A stretch of 64,000 bases of DNA from Pseudoalteromonas sp. Z1A8 (GCF_011378855.1 NZ_WTLB01000008.1:1-64000); one strand, 5' to 3'. Shown: positions 44,998 through 56,200, counted from the stretch's first letter. The notes: a model not told the origin generated them from the letters alone. Translations and numbers: made by a program.

Positions 44998-47427
44998 ATG
45001 AAAAAAATACCACTACTAAGTTACATATTCTTTACCGTGCTGTGCTCTATCATAACTCAAGCGCACGCAGCAATTAAGTCAATTGATGAATTTACTACGC
45101 AAATGAATCATTTTCCGGGCTATTATTCGTTCTTTTACGACACCCAAAACGGAAAAGTATATTTAAAAGTTGATAAGTTTGAACAACAATTTTTACTGCA
45201 ACAAAGCTTGCCATACGGTATTGGCTCTAACGACATAGGTCTTGATAGAGGCCAGCTTGGTAATACTCACCTTGTACAGTTTGAGCGTTTTGGTGACAAA
45301 GTAATGCTACGTGCTGTAAATACTTACTATCGTGCTAATACAAGTAATAAGGCTGAGCAGCAAAGTATTAAAGAAGCATTTGCATCAAGCATACTTGCTG
45401 GTTTTAAAGTCGTCGCAGAAGATAAAGCCACAGCACTTATTGATTACACGCCTTATTTGTTAAGTGATGTACATGGCGTAAGCCGAACGCTTGCTGCACG
45501 TAAGCAAGGTAACTTTAGCCTTGATGAATCACGTAGCGCCGTTTATATGAATCGCTCAAAAGCATTTGTAAAAAACACCGAGCTTGAAGCCGTACTTACA
45601 TTTAAAGGCACAAAACCAGGTGAGTTTGTTCGCCAAGTAAGTGCCGACCCTTATGCGCTTACTGTGCACATGCATCATTCATTGATTCAATTACCAGATG
45701 ATAACTACACGCCGCGTAAGTTTAATCCACAATCAGGTTTTTGGAGTATTGAACATAAAAATTACGCAGCCAAACTTGGCGAATCAATGTATGTGCGTTA
45801 TATACCGCGCCACCGTTTAACTAAAAAAGATTCAAGCTTACCTATTAGCGAACCTGTTAAACCAATTGTTTATTACCTTGATCCTGGCGTTCCAGAGCCT
45901 GTTAAAAGTGCTTTACTTGAAGGTGGAAAATGGTGGAACGACGCATTTACTGCTGCAGGATATAAAAACGCATTTATAGTAAAAGTACTGCCAAGTAGCG
46001 CCGACCCGATGGATATTCGTTACAACGTAATTCAATGGGTACACCGTGCAACGCGTGGTTGGTCATACGGTAGCTCGGTAATTGACCCACGCACGGGTGA
46101 AATACTTAAGGGGCATGTAACACTTGGCTCATTGCGTGTTCGCCAAGATATATTAATTGCCGAAGCACTTGCTGCACCTTATTTAAAAGGCAATGAAGTT
46201 GCTAAAAACTTGCAAGCTATGGCGCTTGATCGTATTCGCCAATTAAGCGCACATGAAATTGGCCACACGTTAGGTATTTCTCATAACTTTGCGGCATCGG
46301 TAGGGGATAGAGCCTCAGTAATGGACTACCCACACCCGCTACTTAGTTTTAATGAACAAGGTAAGCTTGATGTAACGCGCGGCTATGCAACAGGTATGGG
46401 CGTGTGGGATACCCAAGTAATTAAATATGGTTATAGCGATTTTACTAACCAAGATGAAAGTGTAGAACTCGCTGCTATTTTAAAAGAGAACAAAACTAAA
46501 GGTCTTGAGTTTATATCTGACAGTGACGCTCGTGCTAAAGGTGGCGCGCATCCAACAGCTCATTTATGGGATAACGGCACTAATCCTTCGCAGGAGCTTT
46601 TACGCGTACTCGACGTACGTAAAAAAGCACTTTCGCAGTTTGGTATTAATAATATTAAAACGGGCGATGCATTATCTCAATTAGAGGAAAAACTAGTTCC
46701 GCTTTATCTGTTTCACCGTTTTCAGGTTGAGGCTGCAGTTAAGCTTATAGCCGGTGTTGATTACGAATACGAAACACGCGACGGCTCACCCGTAAAAGGC
46801 GCACAAGTCGTTAATAAAAAAACACAGCAAGAAGCAGTAAACGCTATTTTTGCAACGCTTAAGCCAAGTAACTTATTATTGCCGGAGTCAGTATTATCGC
46901 TAATTCCGCCAAAAGCGTATGGCGAGTCTAAATCGCGCGAGAGCATAGTTGGGCGCACAGGGTTAACGCTCGATGCAATGGCATTACCTGAGGTTGCAGT
47001 GCAGCACAGCTTGTCGCTTTTATTAAATGCACAGCGTTTAAACCGCCTAGCGCAGCAGCAAGCACGCAGTAACGACTTTTATAGCTTAGATGAACTACTC
47101 GAAGCGTTATATAGCCAAGTGTTTAACGTGTCGTCGCCTAATACAATGACAGGTAAAATAACTCAGCGCGTGCAATTTTTAACTGCAAAAACGTTTGCTG
47201 ATTTAGTCGCAAGCGATAATACAAGCCCTGAAGTGCAAGCGCAGCTACGTTACTACTTAGTTAAGTTGAGTGAAGACTTTAATCAAAACTCAATGCTTAG
47301 CAATACCAGTACTGGCGAGAGTGCGTTTAAGCAATATTTAGCTGAGCAAGTAAATCAGTTTTTAATTAAAGGGCAATGGCCAAACAACTTTAAAGTGCTG
47401 CCAATCCCACCGGGCTCACCAATTTAG
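44998..47427 (+). CDS. Zinc-dependent metalloprotease (DUF5117/DUF4953 type)
   Basis: This secreted or periplasmic metallopeptidase has 809 residues. A signal peptide (MKKIPLLSYIFFTVLCSIITQAHA, cleaved near 25) is followed by a DUF5117-like domain (KVYLKVDKFEQQFLLQQSLPYGIGSND). The catalytic site is HEIGHTLGISHN, with zinc His at 419, 423 and 429 and catalytic Glu420, i.e. HExxHxxGxxH. A Met in ASVMDYP forms the Met-turn of metzincins. A long C-terminal helical region follows. The family is common in marine Proteobacteria and Bacteroidetes, and its targets are unknown. It is a single gene, ending near a hairpin. Confidence 0.9.
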   Translation: MKKIPLLSYIFFTVLCSIITQAHAAIKSIDEFTTQMNHFPGYYSFFYDTQNGKVYLKVDKFEQQFLLQQSLPYGIGSNDIGLDRGQLGNTHLVQFERFGDKVMLRAVNTYYRANTSNKAEQQSIKEAFASSILAGFKVVAEDKATALIDYTPYLLSDVHGVSRTLAARKQGNFSLDESRSAVYMNRSKAFVKNTELEAVLTFKGTKPGEFVRQVSADPYALTVHMHHSLIQLPDDNYTPRKFNPQSGFWSIEHKNYAAKLGESMYVRYIPRHRLTKKDSSLPISEPVKPIVYYLDPGVPEPVKSALLEGGKWWNDAFTAAGYKNAFIVKVLPSSADPMDIRYNVIQWVHRATRGWSYGSSVIDPRTGEILKGHVTLGSLRVRQDILIAEALAAPYLKGNEVAKNLQAMALDRIRQLSAHEIGHTLGISHNFAASVGDRASVMDYPHPLLSFNEQGKLDVTRGYATGMGVWDTQVIKYGYSDFTNQDESVELAAILKENKTKGLEFISDSDARAKGGAHPTAHLWDNGTNPSQELLRVLDVRKKALSQFGINNIKTGDALSQLEEKLVPLYLFHRFQVEAAVKLIAGVDYEYETRDGSPVKGAQVVNKKTQQEAVNAIFATLKPSNLLLPESVLSLIPPKAYGESKSRESIVGRTGLTLDAMALPEVAVQHSLSLLLNAQRLNRLAQQQARSNDFYSLDELLEALYSQVFNVSSPNTMTGKITQRVQFLTAKTFADLVASDNTSPEVQAQLRYYLVKLSEDFNQNSMLSNTSTGESAFKQYLAEQVNQFLIKGQWPNNFKVLPIPPGSPI

Positions 47428-47482
47428 AATAAAACGTAGAAGCGCTTATTTTTAATCAATCATTTAATCAATCATAAAGCAA

Positions 47483-47510
47483 AACACCGAGTATATTTAT
47501 ACTCGGTGTT
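47483..47510. terminator. Hairpin between metalloprotease and YggN-like genes
   Basis: A perfect 13-bp stem, AACACCGAGTATA (47483-47495) / TATACTCGGTGTT (47498-47510), has a two-base centre. T-rich bases follow on each strand, so it can serve both convergent genes. Confidence 0.75.
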
Positions 47511-47537
47511 ATTTGATTATAAAAATGAATACGTACT

Positions 47538-48311
47538 CTAAGACTTTATTTGCACTAAATCGTAATCGGCCATACCAGGGACTATTGCTTGTAAGCGAGA
47601 CTCTGTTACATCAAGTGCATTTAAACATTCGCAATATTCAGAAGCTTTAAGCTCTAATTGATGCGCCTTTTTTTGTAGCGACTTATCAATTTCTCTTGAG
47701 ATAATATCCATACGTTGCCCCATATCGTTAATACGATCTTCTATATTACCTTCACGCGATTTAAACGCATCTCCAAGTGATACTAAAATAGCACCTAGCG
47801 ATCCATGCACGGCAGAGTGAATTTGCTGGCTGATCTCTTTAGTAAAAAAATCATCTATTTGCGAAAGTGATTGAGGGGCTATAAAAAAGAAGTCATCACC
47901 GCGCTTAAACTTATCCATTAGCGCGCGCTCTACATACTTTAGTTGTGTTTTTAGTACTTCAGGTTCTTTATCTGACATACCTTCAACTACGTGCTCAATA
48001 GCGCTTAAACCTAAGTTAACACCATCTGTAGCAAGGTTAACTAGCTCGGGGACTGTGTGGCGAATACCATTACTAAATTGTTCGAGTACTTTGCTTTCGT
48101 CATCGCTTAAGTCAACCCAATAACCACGAATAAACAGTTGGTTATCATTATTAATTTGTACGCGAGTTTGGCCTTTATCTAATATGCGAATAGTGTCGTC
48201 AGTAATAATTAAACCATGACGTAATTCAACATCGCATTGGGCTTGAGCAAAGACACTGCAGCTTGAGAACGCTATGGACAACGCCAATATCGAACGAGAT
48301 AAAAACGCCAT
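47538..48311 (-). CDS. DUF2884 (YggN family) periplasmic protein
   Basis: The 257-residue product has a signal peptide (MAFLSRSILALSIAFSSCSVFA) and then AQCDVELRHGLIITDDTIRIL, a helical acidic region and a CECLNALDV tail. The ATG at 48311 has GAGG 6 bases upstream; a GTG two codons earlier is rejected. DUF2884/YggN is a conserved gammaproteobacterial periplasmic family without a defined function. It is transcribed in the same direction as rapA, but 337 bases intervene. Confidence 0.85.
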   Translation of the reverse strand: MAFLSRSILALSIAFSSCSVFAQAQCDVELRHGLIITDDTIRILDKGQTRVQINNDNQLFIRGYWVDLSDDESKVLEQFSNGIRHTVPELVNLATDGVNLGLSAIEHVVEGMSDKEPEVLKTQLKYVERALMDKFKRGDDFFFIAPQSLSQIDDFFTKEISQQIHSAVHGSLGAILVSLGDAFKSREGNIEDRINDMGQRMDIISREIDKSLQKKAHQLELKASEYCECLNALDVTESRLQAIVPGMADYDLVQIKS

Positions 48312-48648
48312 AAACACCTCAAGAAGACTAAAATGGAAGGCGGGTAGGTTAACAAAAAAACAACTTTATGCAAGTGAAAATAAACAGGCCAGTTATCTTA
48401 TAAAATAGGTGTATTGATCGCGGCTTTATTTTTTAGGTGCGGCTATGTTGGTAGGAAAAATCAACAGTACAACAAAGTGCTAAGTATAAAGCTAAAGAGG
48501 GGGACTGACTCAGATCTAAATAAGAACACGTGGTTTTTAAAATGAAGTTTTAAAAGATACAGCTATTTAGTTAATTAAGCTTTTAATAGCTGACCCCATA
48601 TTTACTCTGGAGTCAGCTCAAAAGGCTAACGGCTAAAAGTCGAAATCC
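48312..48648. repeat. REP-like inverted sequence remnants between YggN gene and rapA
   Basis: This gene-free stretch holds two pieces of a recognisable pattern. AGCTGAC (48588-48594) pairs with GTCAGCT (48612-48618) around a CCCC..CTGGA core, and a partial GGGGGACTGACTC lies at about 48499-48511. Similar GGGGTCAGnnnnCTGAC elements occur next to REP-associated transposases in many Gammaproteobacteria. No transposase is present, so these are probably relics. No clear rapA terminator was seen. Confidence 0.45.
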
Positions 48649-51543
48649 CTAGTGCGAAACCACAATTAAGCGAATTGCATCAAGTTGTAACTGCGTTTTT
48701 TCAATATACGTAGTTAGGTCGGTACGTTGCTTATCGTAAAACGTTATTTCTTCTTGGCGAATATTCGGGTTAATTTGCTTAAGGGCAACAAGTCGCTCTT
48801 GCTCTTCACTTAGTGACGTTTGCATTTTAACAAGCGACGCTGCACGAATAACTTCAAGCTTTTCTTGTGCCATATCTTTAGCGGTAGCAATCATAGGGTG
48901 AACGGCACTTTGCAATGCACCCGCAAGCTTACTTGCTGTTTGACGACCCACTGAAGATAACTGCTGGTTAAAGCCTTCAAAAGCCACATTCTCACCCAAG
49001 TTATTACCTGCTTTATCAAGCAATATACGAATTGGTGTAGGTGGTAAAAAGCGACCTACTTGCAATACTTTTGGCGCCATCGCTTCGGCAACAAAAATAA
49101 GCTCAACAAAAAAGGTGCCTGGTGGTAACTTTTTATTTTTAAGCAATGCAACCGATGCGCTACCAAAGTCGTCGTCACAAATCATATCCATGGTGCCTTG
49201 CACCATTGGGTGATCCCAGCTAACAAAGTGCACGTCTTCTTGCGAAAGCGCTGTGTCGCGATCAAACGTAACGGTCATACCGTCTTCTCTAAGCGATGGG
49301 AATGATGGGTTTAGCATGTGCTCAGTTGGCTTTAAGATAATGGTATTTTCGCCTTTATCTTCTTGGCTTACGCCAAATGTGTCGAACACGTTGATCATGT
49401 AACTTGGCAATTCAAACTGGTTATCGAGTTTTTCAATATCAGTTACAAGTGAATCTGCAGCACCTTGACCCGATGAATGCAGCTCTAGTAAACGATCCCG
49501 TCCGCTTTCCATTTTTTTACGAAGTACAGTATTTTGCTGTGCTACTTGCTCAAGTAATGGGTCGAGTTCGTCTTCATCGCAGTTATGCGCAGAAATATAT
49601 TCAAGTAGATCATCACGGAACTCTTTATAAAGCATTTGCCCCGTTGACGAGGTAGATTCAAATGCATCTAGACCTTCGTTGTACCAACGTAGCAGTACTT
49701 CTTGAGCGGTGTTTTCAAAATATGGAACATGAATGTTCACATCTTGTGTTTGACCTATACGGTCTAATCGACCAATACGCTGCTCTAGCAAATCTGGGTT
49801 CAGTGGTAAATCAAACAACACTAAGTGATGTGAAAACTGGAAGTTACGACCTTCTGAGCCAATTTCTGAACACAATAGTATTTGTGCGTTGTCATACTCG
49901 TCTGCAAAAAATGCAGCGGCGCGGTCACGCTCAATAATAGACATACCTTCGTGGAATACCGAGGCTTTAATTGCTTCGCGTTCACGCAGTATTTGCTCAA
50001 GGCTAATCGCTGTTTCAGCTTTAGCACATATAAGTAGTACTTTTTCGCGCTTAAGCGTTTTAAGTGTTTCGATTAACCAATCTACACGTGGATCGAACAG
50101 GCCCCAGCTTGCACTTTCGCCTTCAAACTCTTGAAATATTTTTTCAGGAAAAAGAGCACGGTGTGCACTTAGCTCAGGGTTTTGAATGCCACCCATATTA
50201 CCAAGAACCGACATAGCCGTTTTATACTGCTTTGGCAGTGCCATAGGGTAGGCGTGTAATTTACGACTTGGGTAGCCATCAATGCCGCTGCGGCTGTTTC
50301 TAAATAATATACGACCTGTGCCGTGGCGATCGAGCAGCATGTTAAGTATTTCTTTACGTGCTGGTAAATCACCTTGCTGTGCTTTTTCAAGAATATCAGT
50401 AATATCGGTTTCTTTTAATAGCTCAATTAGCGTGGCTTTGGCTGTGTCGTCTAGCCCTTGCTCTTGCAGTAATTGATTTGCGGCTTCGGCTACGTCTTTA
50501 TAATTTGCTTCTTCTTCTTTAAACACGTCGTAGTCATAAAAACGGTCTGGATCGAGTAACTGTAAACGTGCAAAGTGACTGCTGTGACCAAGTTGATCAG
50601 GCGTTGCAGTAAGCAAAATAAGGCCCGGAATATCTTGGCTAAGCTCTGCCATACGTTGGTACTCTGAGCTTGGCTTGCCGTTATTTATACTTAGGTGATG
50701 GGCTTCATCTATAACTAGTAAATCCCAATCAGCAAGCGTTGCTTGTTCAAACCAGCGTTTTTTCTTGGTTAAAAACTCAAGACTGGTAAGTACCAATTGT
50801 TCTGTATCAAACACGTTTGGAGAATCAGCAAACGCTTCGTCGCAGCGTTCTTCATCAAAAATAGAAAAGTGTAGATTAAAGCGGCGTAGCATTTCTACTA
50901 ACCATTGGTGTTGTAAGTTTTCTGGTACAACAATAAGTACGCGGCTCGCACGACCACTAATAATTTGTTGATGTAAAATCATGCCTGCTTCAATTGTTTT
51001 ACCCAGGCCTACTTCATCTGATAAAAGTACGCGTGGTGCAAAACGTTTACCCACTTCTTGGGCAATATAAAGCTGGTGCGGAATAAGATTCGCACGTTGA
51101 CCAATTAAGCCTTTAATAGGCGATTGTTCACGTTCAAATTTATGTAACCACGTTTGGTAGCGAAGTGTGTAGCGATCAAAACGATCGACTTGGCCTGCAA
51201 ATAAACGATCTTGTGGTTTATTAAACTTAATAAAATGATCTAAAAAGGTTTCTTTAAGCTTGGCAGTTTCGCCGTTATCAACACGGATGCCGTGATAACA
51301 AAGTAACTCGCCTTGTACTTCAATAGACTCTACTTCTAATTCCCATTCTTCAACGCTTTTGATCACATCGCCAGGATTAAATGCCACACGGGTAACAGGG
51401 GCTTCTGCCGAAGAATAAACGCGGCTCTCACCACTGGCAGGAAATAATATGCTGACCTGACGGCCTTCAATGGCAACAACGGTGCCTAATCCTAAATCTG
51501 ACTCTGTATCACTGATCCAACGCTGACCTAAGGAAAAATTCAT
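48649..51543 (-). CDS. rapA: RNA polymerase-associated ATPase RapA
   Basis: This Swi2/Snf2 ATPase recycles RNA polymerase from post-termination complexes. From ATG 51543 (MNFSLGQRWISDTESDLGLG, matching the E. coli MPFTLGQRW start) the 964 residues include the N-terminal Tudor-like domains and the helicase core: DEVGLGKTIEAGMIL (Walker A) near residue 165, the VIDEAHHLS box, the LLTATPDQLG box, CSEIGSEGRNFQ and DLLEQRIGRLDRIGQ. The C-terminal RapA domain ends DAIRLIVVSH. I rejected the extension to 51603 because homologues start at 51543. It is divergent from phoH-like. Confidence 0.96.
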   Translation of the reverse strand: MNFSLGQRWISDTESDLGLGTVVAIEGRQVSILFPASGESRVYSSAEAPVTRVAFNPGDVIKSVEEWELEVESIEVQGELLCYHGIRVDNGETAKLKETFLDHFIKFNKPQDRLFAGQVDRFDRYTLRYQTWLHKFEREQSPIKGLIGQRANLIPHQLYIAQEVGKRFAPRVLLSDEVGLGKTIEAGMILHQQIISGRASRVLIVVPENLQHQWLVEMLRRFNLHFSIFDEERCDEAFADSPNVFDTEQLVLTSLEFLTKKKRWFEQATLADWDLLVIDEAHHLSINNGKPSSEYQRMAELSQDIPGLILLTATPDQLGHSSHFARLQLLDPDRFYDYDVFKEEEANYKDVAEAANQLLQEQGLDDTAKATLIELLKETDITDILEKAQQGDLPARKEILNMLLDRHGTGRILFRNSRSGIDGYPSRKLHAYPMALPKQYKTAMSVLGNMGGIQNPELSAHRALFPEKIFQEFEGESASWGLFDPRVDWLIETLKTLKREKVLLICAKAETAISLEQILREREAIKASVFHEGMSIIERDRAAAFFADEYDNAQILLCSEIGSEGRNFQFSHHLVLFDLPLNPDLLEQRIGRLDRIGQTQDVNIHVPYFENTAQEVLLRWYNEGLDAFESTSSTGQMLYKEFRDDLLEYISAHNCDEDELDPLLEQVAQQNTVLRKKMESGRDRLLELHSSGQGAADSLVTDIEKLDNQFELPSYMINVFDTFGVSQEDKGENTIILKPTEHMLNPSFPSLREDGMTVTFDRDTALSQEDVHFVSWDHPMVQGTMDMICDDDFGSASVALLKNKKLPPGTFFVELIFVAEAMAPKVLQVGRFLPPTPIRILLDKAGNNLGENVAFEGFNQQLSSVGRQTASKLAGALQSAVHPMIATAKDMAQEKLEVIRAASLVKMQTSLSEEQERLVALKQINPNIRQEEITFYDKQRTDLTTYIEKTQLQLDAIRLIVVSH

Positions 51544-51848
51544 GTATGTCTCGTCTATGAAGAAAAAGGCGGCTATGTTACCTGTTACATAACACCACTG
51601 CAAGGCGCTATTTGGCTGACTTTTAATTAATTTTGTAAGTGTTAATTATTACTATTAAAACAACTTATATGTGGCTCTTTTTTAAGTAAATAAAAACTAA
51701 TTACAGTTTGTAATAAAACGGACTTTTATGACAAATAGACTAAACTTACATTATGCCTTGGCAATTAAGTATTGCAGGTTTAAGTTTTGCCCGTTTTACT
51801 TAGTTATTTTGGTATAGCATAAAAATCATAAAACGTAAGGAAAGTGCT
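51544..51848. other. Divergent intergenic region rapA / PhoH-like
   Basis: These 305 AT-rich bases contain no gene. An extended -10 (TGGTATAGC at 51810-51818) is a possible promoter for the PhoH-like gene, about 30 bases before its start. I found no matching -35 at the right spacing and no terminator. Confidence 0.35.
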
Positions 51849-53246
51849 ATGGAAAAAGCTTCGAACCTTGAAAGTAAAATGTATGTGCTAGATACCAACG
51901 TACTACTTCACGAACCCCTCGCTTATTTGTCTTTTCAAGAACATGACGTTGTAATTCCGATGACGGTGCTTGAAGAGCTCGACCACATAAAAGACAGAAA
52001 ACATGATGTAAGTCGTGACGCGCGGGTCGCCATTCGTGGATTAGATGAAGTACTTAAAAATGCAACACCCGAGCAAATGCTACAAGGCGTGGCGCTGCCG
52101 AGTAACAAAAAGGCAAAAGCGAGCTCTGCAGGTACCCTCATTATTGTAAACGACCATTTATTTGCCGACTCTATTTCTGGTTTGCCTGGTAACGAAAACG
52201 ATCATCGTATTATCAATTGCGCCGTTTACTTACAAAAGCAGCACAGTGATTCAAAAGTAATACTTGTAACAAAAGACATAAACATGCGCTTAAAAGCCAA
52301 AGGTGCAGGGCTTAAGTATGTTGAGGATTACCGTACCGACCAACTTATTGACGACATAAGCTTACTCACTAGTGGTTATAAAAAAATTGAAGGTGATTTT
52401 TGGGACCATGTAGGAGAATGTAATACAGAGCAACACGGACGCGATACGTTTCATCATGTACCTAAAAACTTAATACCTGATGTATTTTGTAATGAATATT
52501 TACTTGATGGAGGGGATCAGTTTGCTGCACGTGTTAAATGCTACGATGACGAACACATAACACTAAAAGATATTGGCGTTGAGCGTTTAATGCATCAGCA
52601 GGCATGGGGTGTTAAACCTAAAAATATTTATCAGGGGATGGCGCTTGATGCACTGCTCGATACAAGTATAGAGCTTGTTATTTTAACCGGCCCAGCAGGG
52701 TGCGGTAAAACCTTGTTAGCACTTGCCAGCGCCCTTGAAATGGTCATCGAAAAAGGGATTTACGATAAAGTAATCGTCACCCGTAATACGCCAGAAATAG
52801 CAGAGTCCATTGGCTTTTTACCCGGCACGGAAGAAGAGAAAATGGCGCCTTGGCTTGCAGCCATTACCGATACATTAGAGGTATTGCACAAAGGCGACGA
52901 AAACCCGATATCGAGCCGAAACTACATAATGGAAAAAGCGAATGTACAGTTTAAGTCGGTTAACTTTATGCGTGGGCGTAGTATTCAAAATGCAGTGGTC
53001 ATTTTAGACGAGAGCCAAAATTTAACGGCTTCTCAGCTAAAAACTATTATTACCCGCTGCGGCGAAGGTACTAAATTAATTTGTACGGGTAACTTGGCGC
53101 AAATAGATAGTAACTATTTAACGCCAGTAACATCGGGCTTAACGTACATAGTAGAGCGCTTTAAAAACTTTGAAGGCAGCGCAACTATAAACCTCAATGG
53201 TGTGGTGCGTAGTCGCTTAGCGTCATTTGCAGAAGAAAATTTATAA
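51849..53246 (+). CDS. PIN domain / PhoH-like ATPase
   Basis: The 465-residue protein fuses an N-terminal PIN nuclease domain (YVLDTNVLLHEPLAY, PMTVLEELDHIKDRK, RIINCAVYL, VTKDINMRLKAKGAG) to a C-terminal PhoH-type P-loop ATPase/helicase domain with Walker A LTGPAGCGKTLLALA near residue 278 and Walker B VVILDESQNLT. AAGG precedes the ATG. PIN-PhoH proteins are implicated in RNA unwinding and cleavage. They differ from short PhoH and from the PhoH2 toxin type. It is monocistronic; the following kinase gene has its own start inside an inverted repeat. Confidence 0.93.
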   Translation: MEKASNLESKMYVLDTNVLLHEPLAYLSFQEHDVVIPMTVLEELDHIKDRKHDVSRDARVAIRGLDEVLKNATPEQMLQGVALPSNKKAKASSAGTLIIVNDHLFADSISGLPGNENDHRIINCAVYLQKQHSDSKVILVTKDINMRLKAKGAGLKYVEDYRTDQLIDDISLLTSGYKKIEGDFWDHVGECNTEQHGRDTFHHVPKNLIPDVFCNEYLLDGGDQFAARVKCYDDEHITLKDIGVERLMHQQAWGVKPKNIYQGMALDALLDTSIELVILTGPAGCGKTLLALASALEMVIEKGIYDKVIVTRNTPEIAESIGFLPGTEEEKMAPWLAAITDTLEVLHKGDENPISSRNYIMEKANVQFKSVNFMRGRSIQNAVVILDESQNLTASQLKTIITRCGEGTKLICTGNLAQIDSNYLTPVTSGLTYIVERFKNFEGSATINLNGVVRSRLASFAEENL

Positions 53247-53261
53247 CTTGCGCTTAACAAA

Positions 53262-53297
53262 TTGGCTCGATAGTCTATCGATTGATTTTCGAGCCAA
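53262..53297 (+). promoter_or_regulatory. Inverted repeat abutting the hybrid kinase start codon
   Basis: TTGGCTCGA (53262-53270) and TCGAGCCAA (53289-53297) are perfect 9-bp arms ending directly at the ATG. An alternative, overlapping stem (TCGATAG 53268-53274 / CTATCGA 53276-53282) shares bases with the left arm. No Shine-Dalgarno is visible, so translation of the kinase may be limited by this RNA structure. Confidence 0.5.
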
Positions 53298-56200
53298 ATG
53301 GCAGACAGTATATTGAATTTTTTACCTCTCAAGCATTATTATCGTTCATTATTTATTGCGCTGTTAGTACCATTGATTGTCGCTTTTTTACTGTGTTTAC
53401 ACTTCTATAATATAAAGCTTGAACGTGCAGTTGAAAAACGCAAAGCCGATTTTACGAATGTTTCAGCACAGGTTACTCACGGGATGGAAGCGGTGAGTAA
53501 TTTACTTACCACAATGTTTAGCTTGTACGAGCAAACAACTTATCCAAAAATAAACCAAAGCTTGCTCGAAGGTATAAATCAATACGATGGTTACTATTAT
53601 CGTCACTTTAGTGAGCAAGGTACTGAAATTGTAGGTAAGGGGAAGTTTGCGTTATCTGCTAAGGCATTAATGCAGTGGCAAAAGGCGATTACATTAGGGC
53701 CTTCGTTTGATACAACGCTTGCGTTAATGCAGTCGTTATCTGGTGTAGCATATGTTGATGATAATGGTTTTGCTTATGTAAGTAGGCACAATAAAAGCCA
53801 AAGTTTAATGCTTACTGAAATTCTAAATGGAAAATTTAAACCAAAATTTGCACAAAACAAACTTACTTCAAGTCCTATTGTTAAAGTTAATGACAAATCA
53901 TATTTTGCTATTGGTCGACAACGGAGCACTGGCTCAGCTGATTACATTATTTTAATTTATGACGTACAAGCAATTTCGGCATGGTTAAAAAAGATTTCAC
54001 CGAGTAGTGGTGAATACGTTTTTATGAACCAATCACATCAAATTATCGCCAGCTCTAAACAGTTAATAGAGCAAGCGACTGCGTTAAAGAATTATTGGCC
54101 AGACTTGGCCGAGCATCAGAGTAAAAAAAATGTGTTAACTAGTGATAGTAATTACTTTATGCAGCCTATGGGTGAGTTACCCATTCATGCAGCATTTTAC
54201 GAGCACAAACCTCAATTAATAAGCTCAATTAAGTATGAAATATTATTAGAGTTTACTTTTTTAACGTTATTTTTAAGCATTATGTTTGGCGTGTTTTTTT
54301 GGTTAAGTCAGCGCATTTTTATAAAACCAATGACTCACTTGATGTCCTATCTTGAGAGTAACGGTACACAACCCCAAGAGCAGCTAAACTACAAAGTACC
54401 GTTGAGCTGGCAGCCTTGGTTTTCTAAAGTTAAACGCGTATTTAATAAAAACAAAGAATTGGTTGATTCGTTACAAAGTGCGAATAAGGCGCTGGATGAC
54501 CAAGTTCAGTTGCAATCAGAAAAACTAAGCCGTAGTTACGAAGCCAAAGAGCGCCACTTGGCTTTGCTCAACACGATGCTAAACAGTGTGCCTGATCTTA
54601 TTTATTTTAAAAATATTGATGGATCATTTTTAGGATGCAATAAAGCATTTGAGGCATACATTGGCAAAGATCAAACTGCGTTAGTCGGTAAATATGTGGA
54701 TGATTTAGGCGACAACGATCAGCAAATAAATACGCTTGAAAAACAAGTATTACAAAATAGAAATAGTGTTGAACAGCGAATAGAAACCGATACGAAATCG
54801 TATCAGCTTACTATTGCCCCTTTTTATAATGAGCACCAACACCTATTGGGAACTATGGGGATTGGCCGCGATATTACCGAGCAACAGCAAACATTACTGG
54901 CTTTAAAAGCGTCAGAATCTAAATTTAGGAGTGCGATTGAATTTGCGGCTAACTGCGTGGTTTTACTCTCGCTTGAGCACACAATATTACAAGTAAATAA
55001 AGCAGCAAGAAAGCAGTTTTCTGAACATCCAGTACTGGTTGGGGAGCAGTTAAAAGCACTATTTGATGATTCTCAATGGCAGCAAATAAAAAGTACTTTA
55101 GCGCAATTGCTAGATGATAAAAAACGCGTGTACCACTTAACTTTATCGCAAGGGCGGCTAGCAAGCTGGTTGCAACTGAGTGTATCGCTTGTATGGGATG
55201 AAAACCGCGATCCAGCCTATTATGTTATTCACATTCAGGATGTGAGTGCGCTAACTAAATCAAAACTAGATGCTGAGCGGGCAACTCTAGCTAAAAGCCG
55301 CTTTATAGCCAATTTAAGCCATGAAATACGCACCCCGCTTAACGCTGTTTTAGGGTTGCTTGATATGCTAATTGAGCAAGGGTTAACGCAAAAGCAATTA
55401 CAGCAAACTGACCAAGCTAAGCATGCTGCACAAAGCTTATTACTAATGCTCAATAGAATGCTTGATTTTGCACGTATAGAAAGTTCGCAAACTGATTTAA
55501 AACAAGCATCTTTTAGTATGGTTGAGTTGGTGGATATCTGCGAAAGTTTAACGGCTCCATTGTGCGAAGGAAAAGGTATTGAATTTGTTATTGATATCGA
55601 CCCATTAATAGCGCCTGATTTGATATGCGACAGTATTCGTTTACAGCAAATATTAGGTAACTTATTAACTAATGCTGTTAAGTTTACAAAAACAGGTTCC
55701 ATTACTTTAAAAATGGAACTCATTAAAAGCGATAGTCTAGAGCAACAGCATATTTGCTTTAAAATAATTGATACCGGTATGGGAATAGATGAAGCCGATC
55801 AAAGTCGCTTATTTGACGCATTTACGCAAGGTGATGAATCCTCAACGCGCATACATCAAGGTGTTGGACTCGGTTTAGCGATTGTTAAACATGCCGTGTC
55901 GTTAATGGGGGGCGAAATTGCTTTAAAGAGTAAAAAAGGCCAAGGTTGTGAGTTTTATTTCAACATTAGCTTTTTAGTTGATACGGGTAAAAACACGATG
56001 TTACCGACTAACACTTTGGCTATTTTATCTGAGCAAAGTAAAGAGCTTAAACAAGTAACAAATGCGTATAAAGAATTTGCTAATATTAATTTAGATGAAG
56101 TATTAAAATACCCTATTAAACTCTCCAATGTTCAGCAGATAATAATAGATGCTGCTGACCTACCAGCACTGTTAAATATTGAAGCGATTAATGATTCGTT

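Noticed and set aside
55235-55723. A 162-codon minus-strand frame
   Set aside because: It lies entirely within the hybrid kinase gene's conserved HisKA/HATPase region, which explains the open frame.
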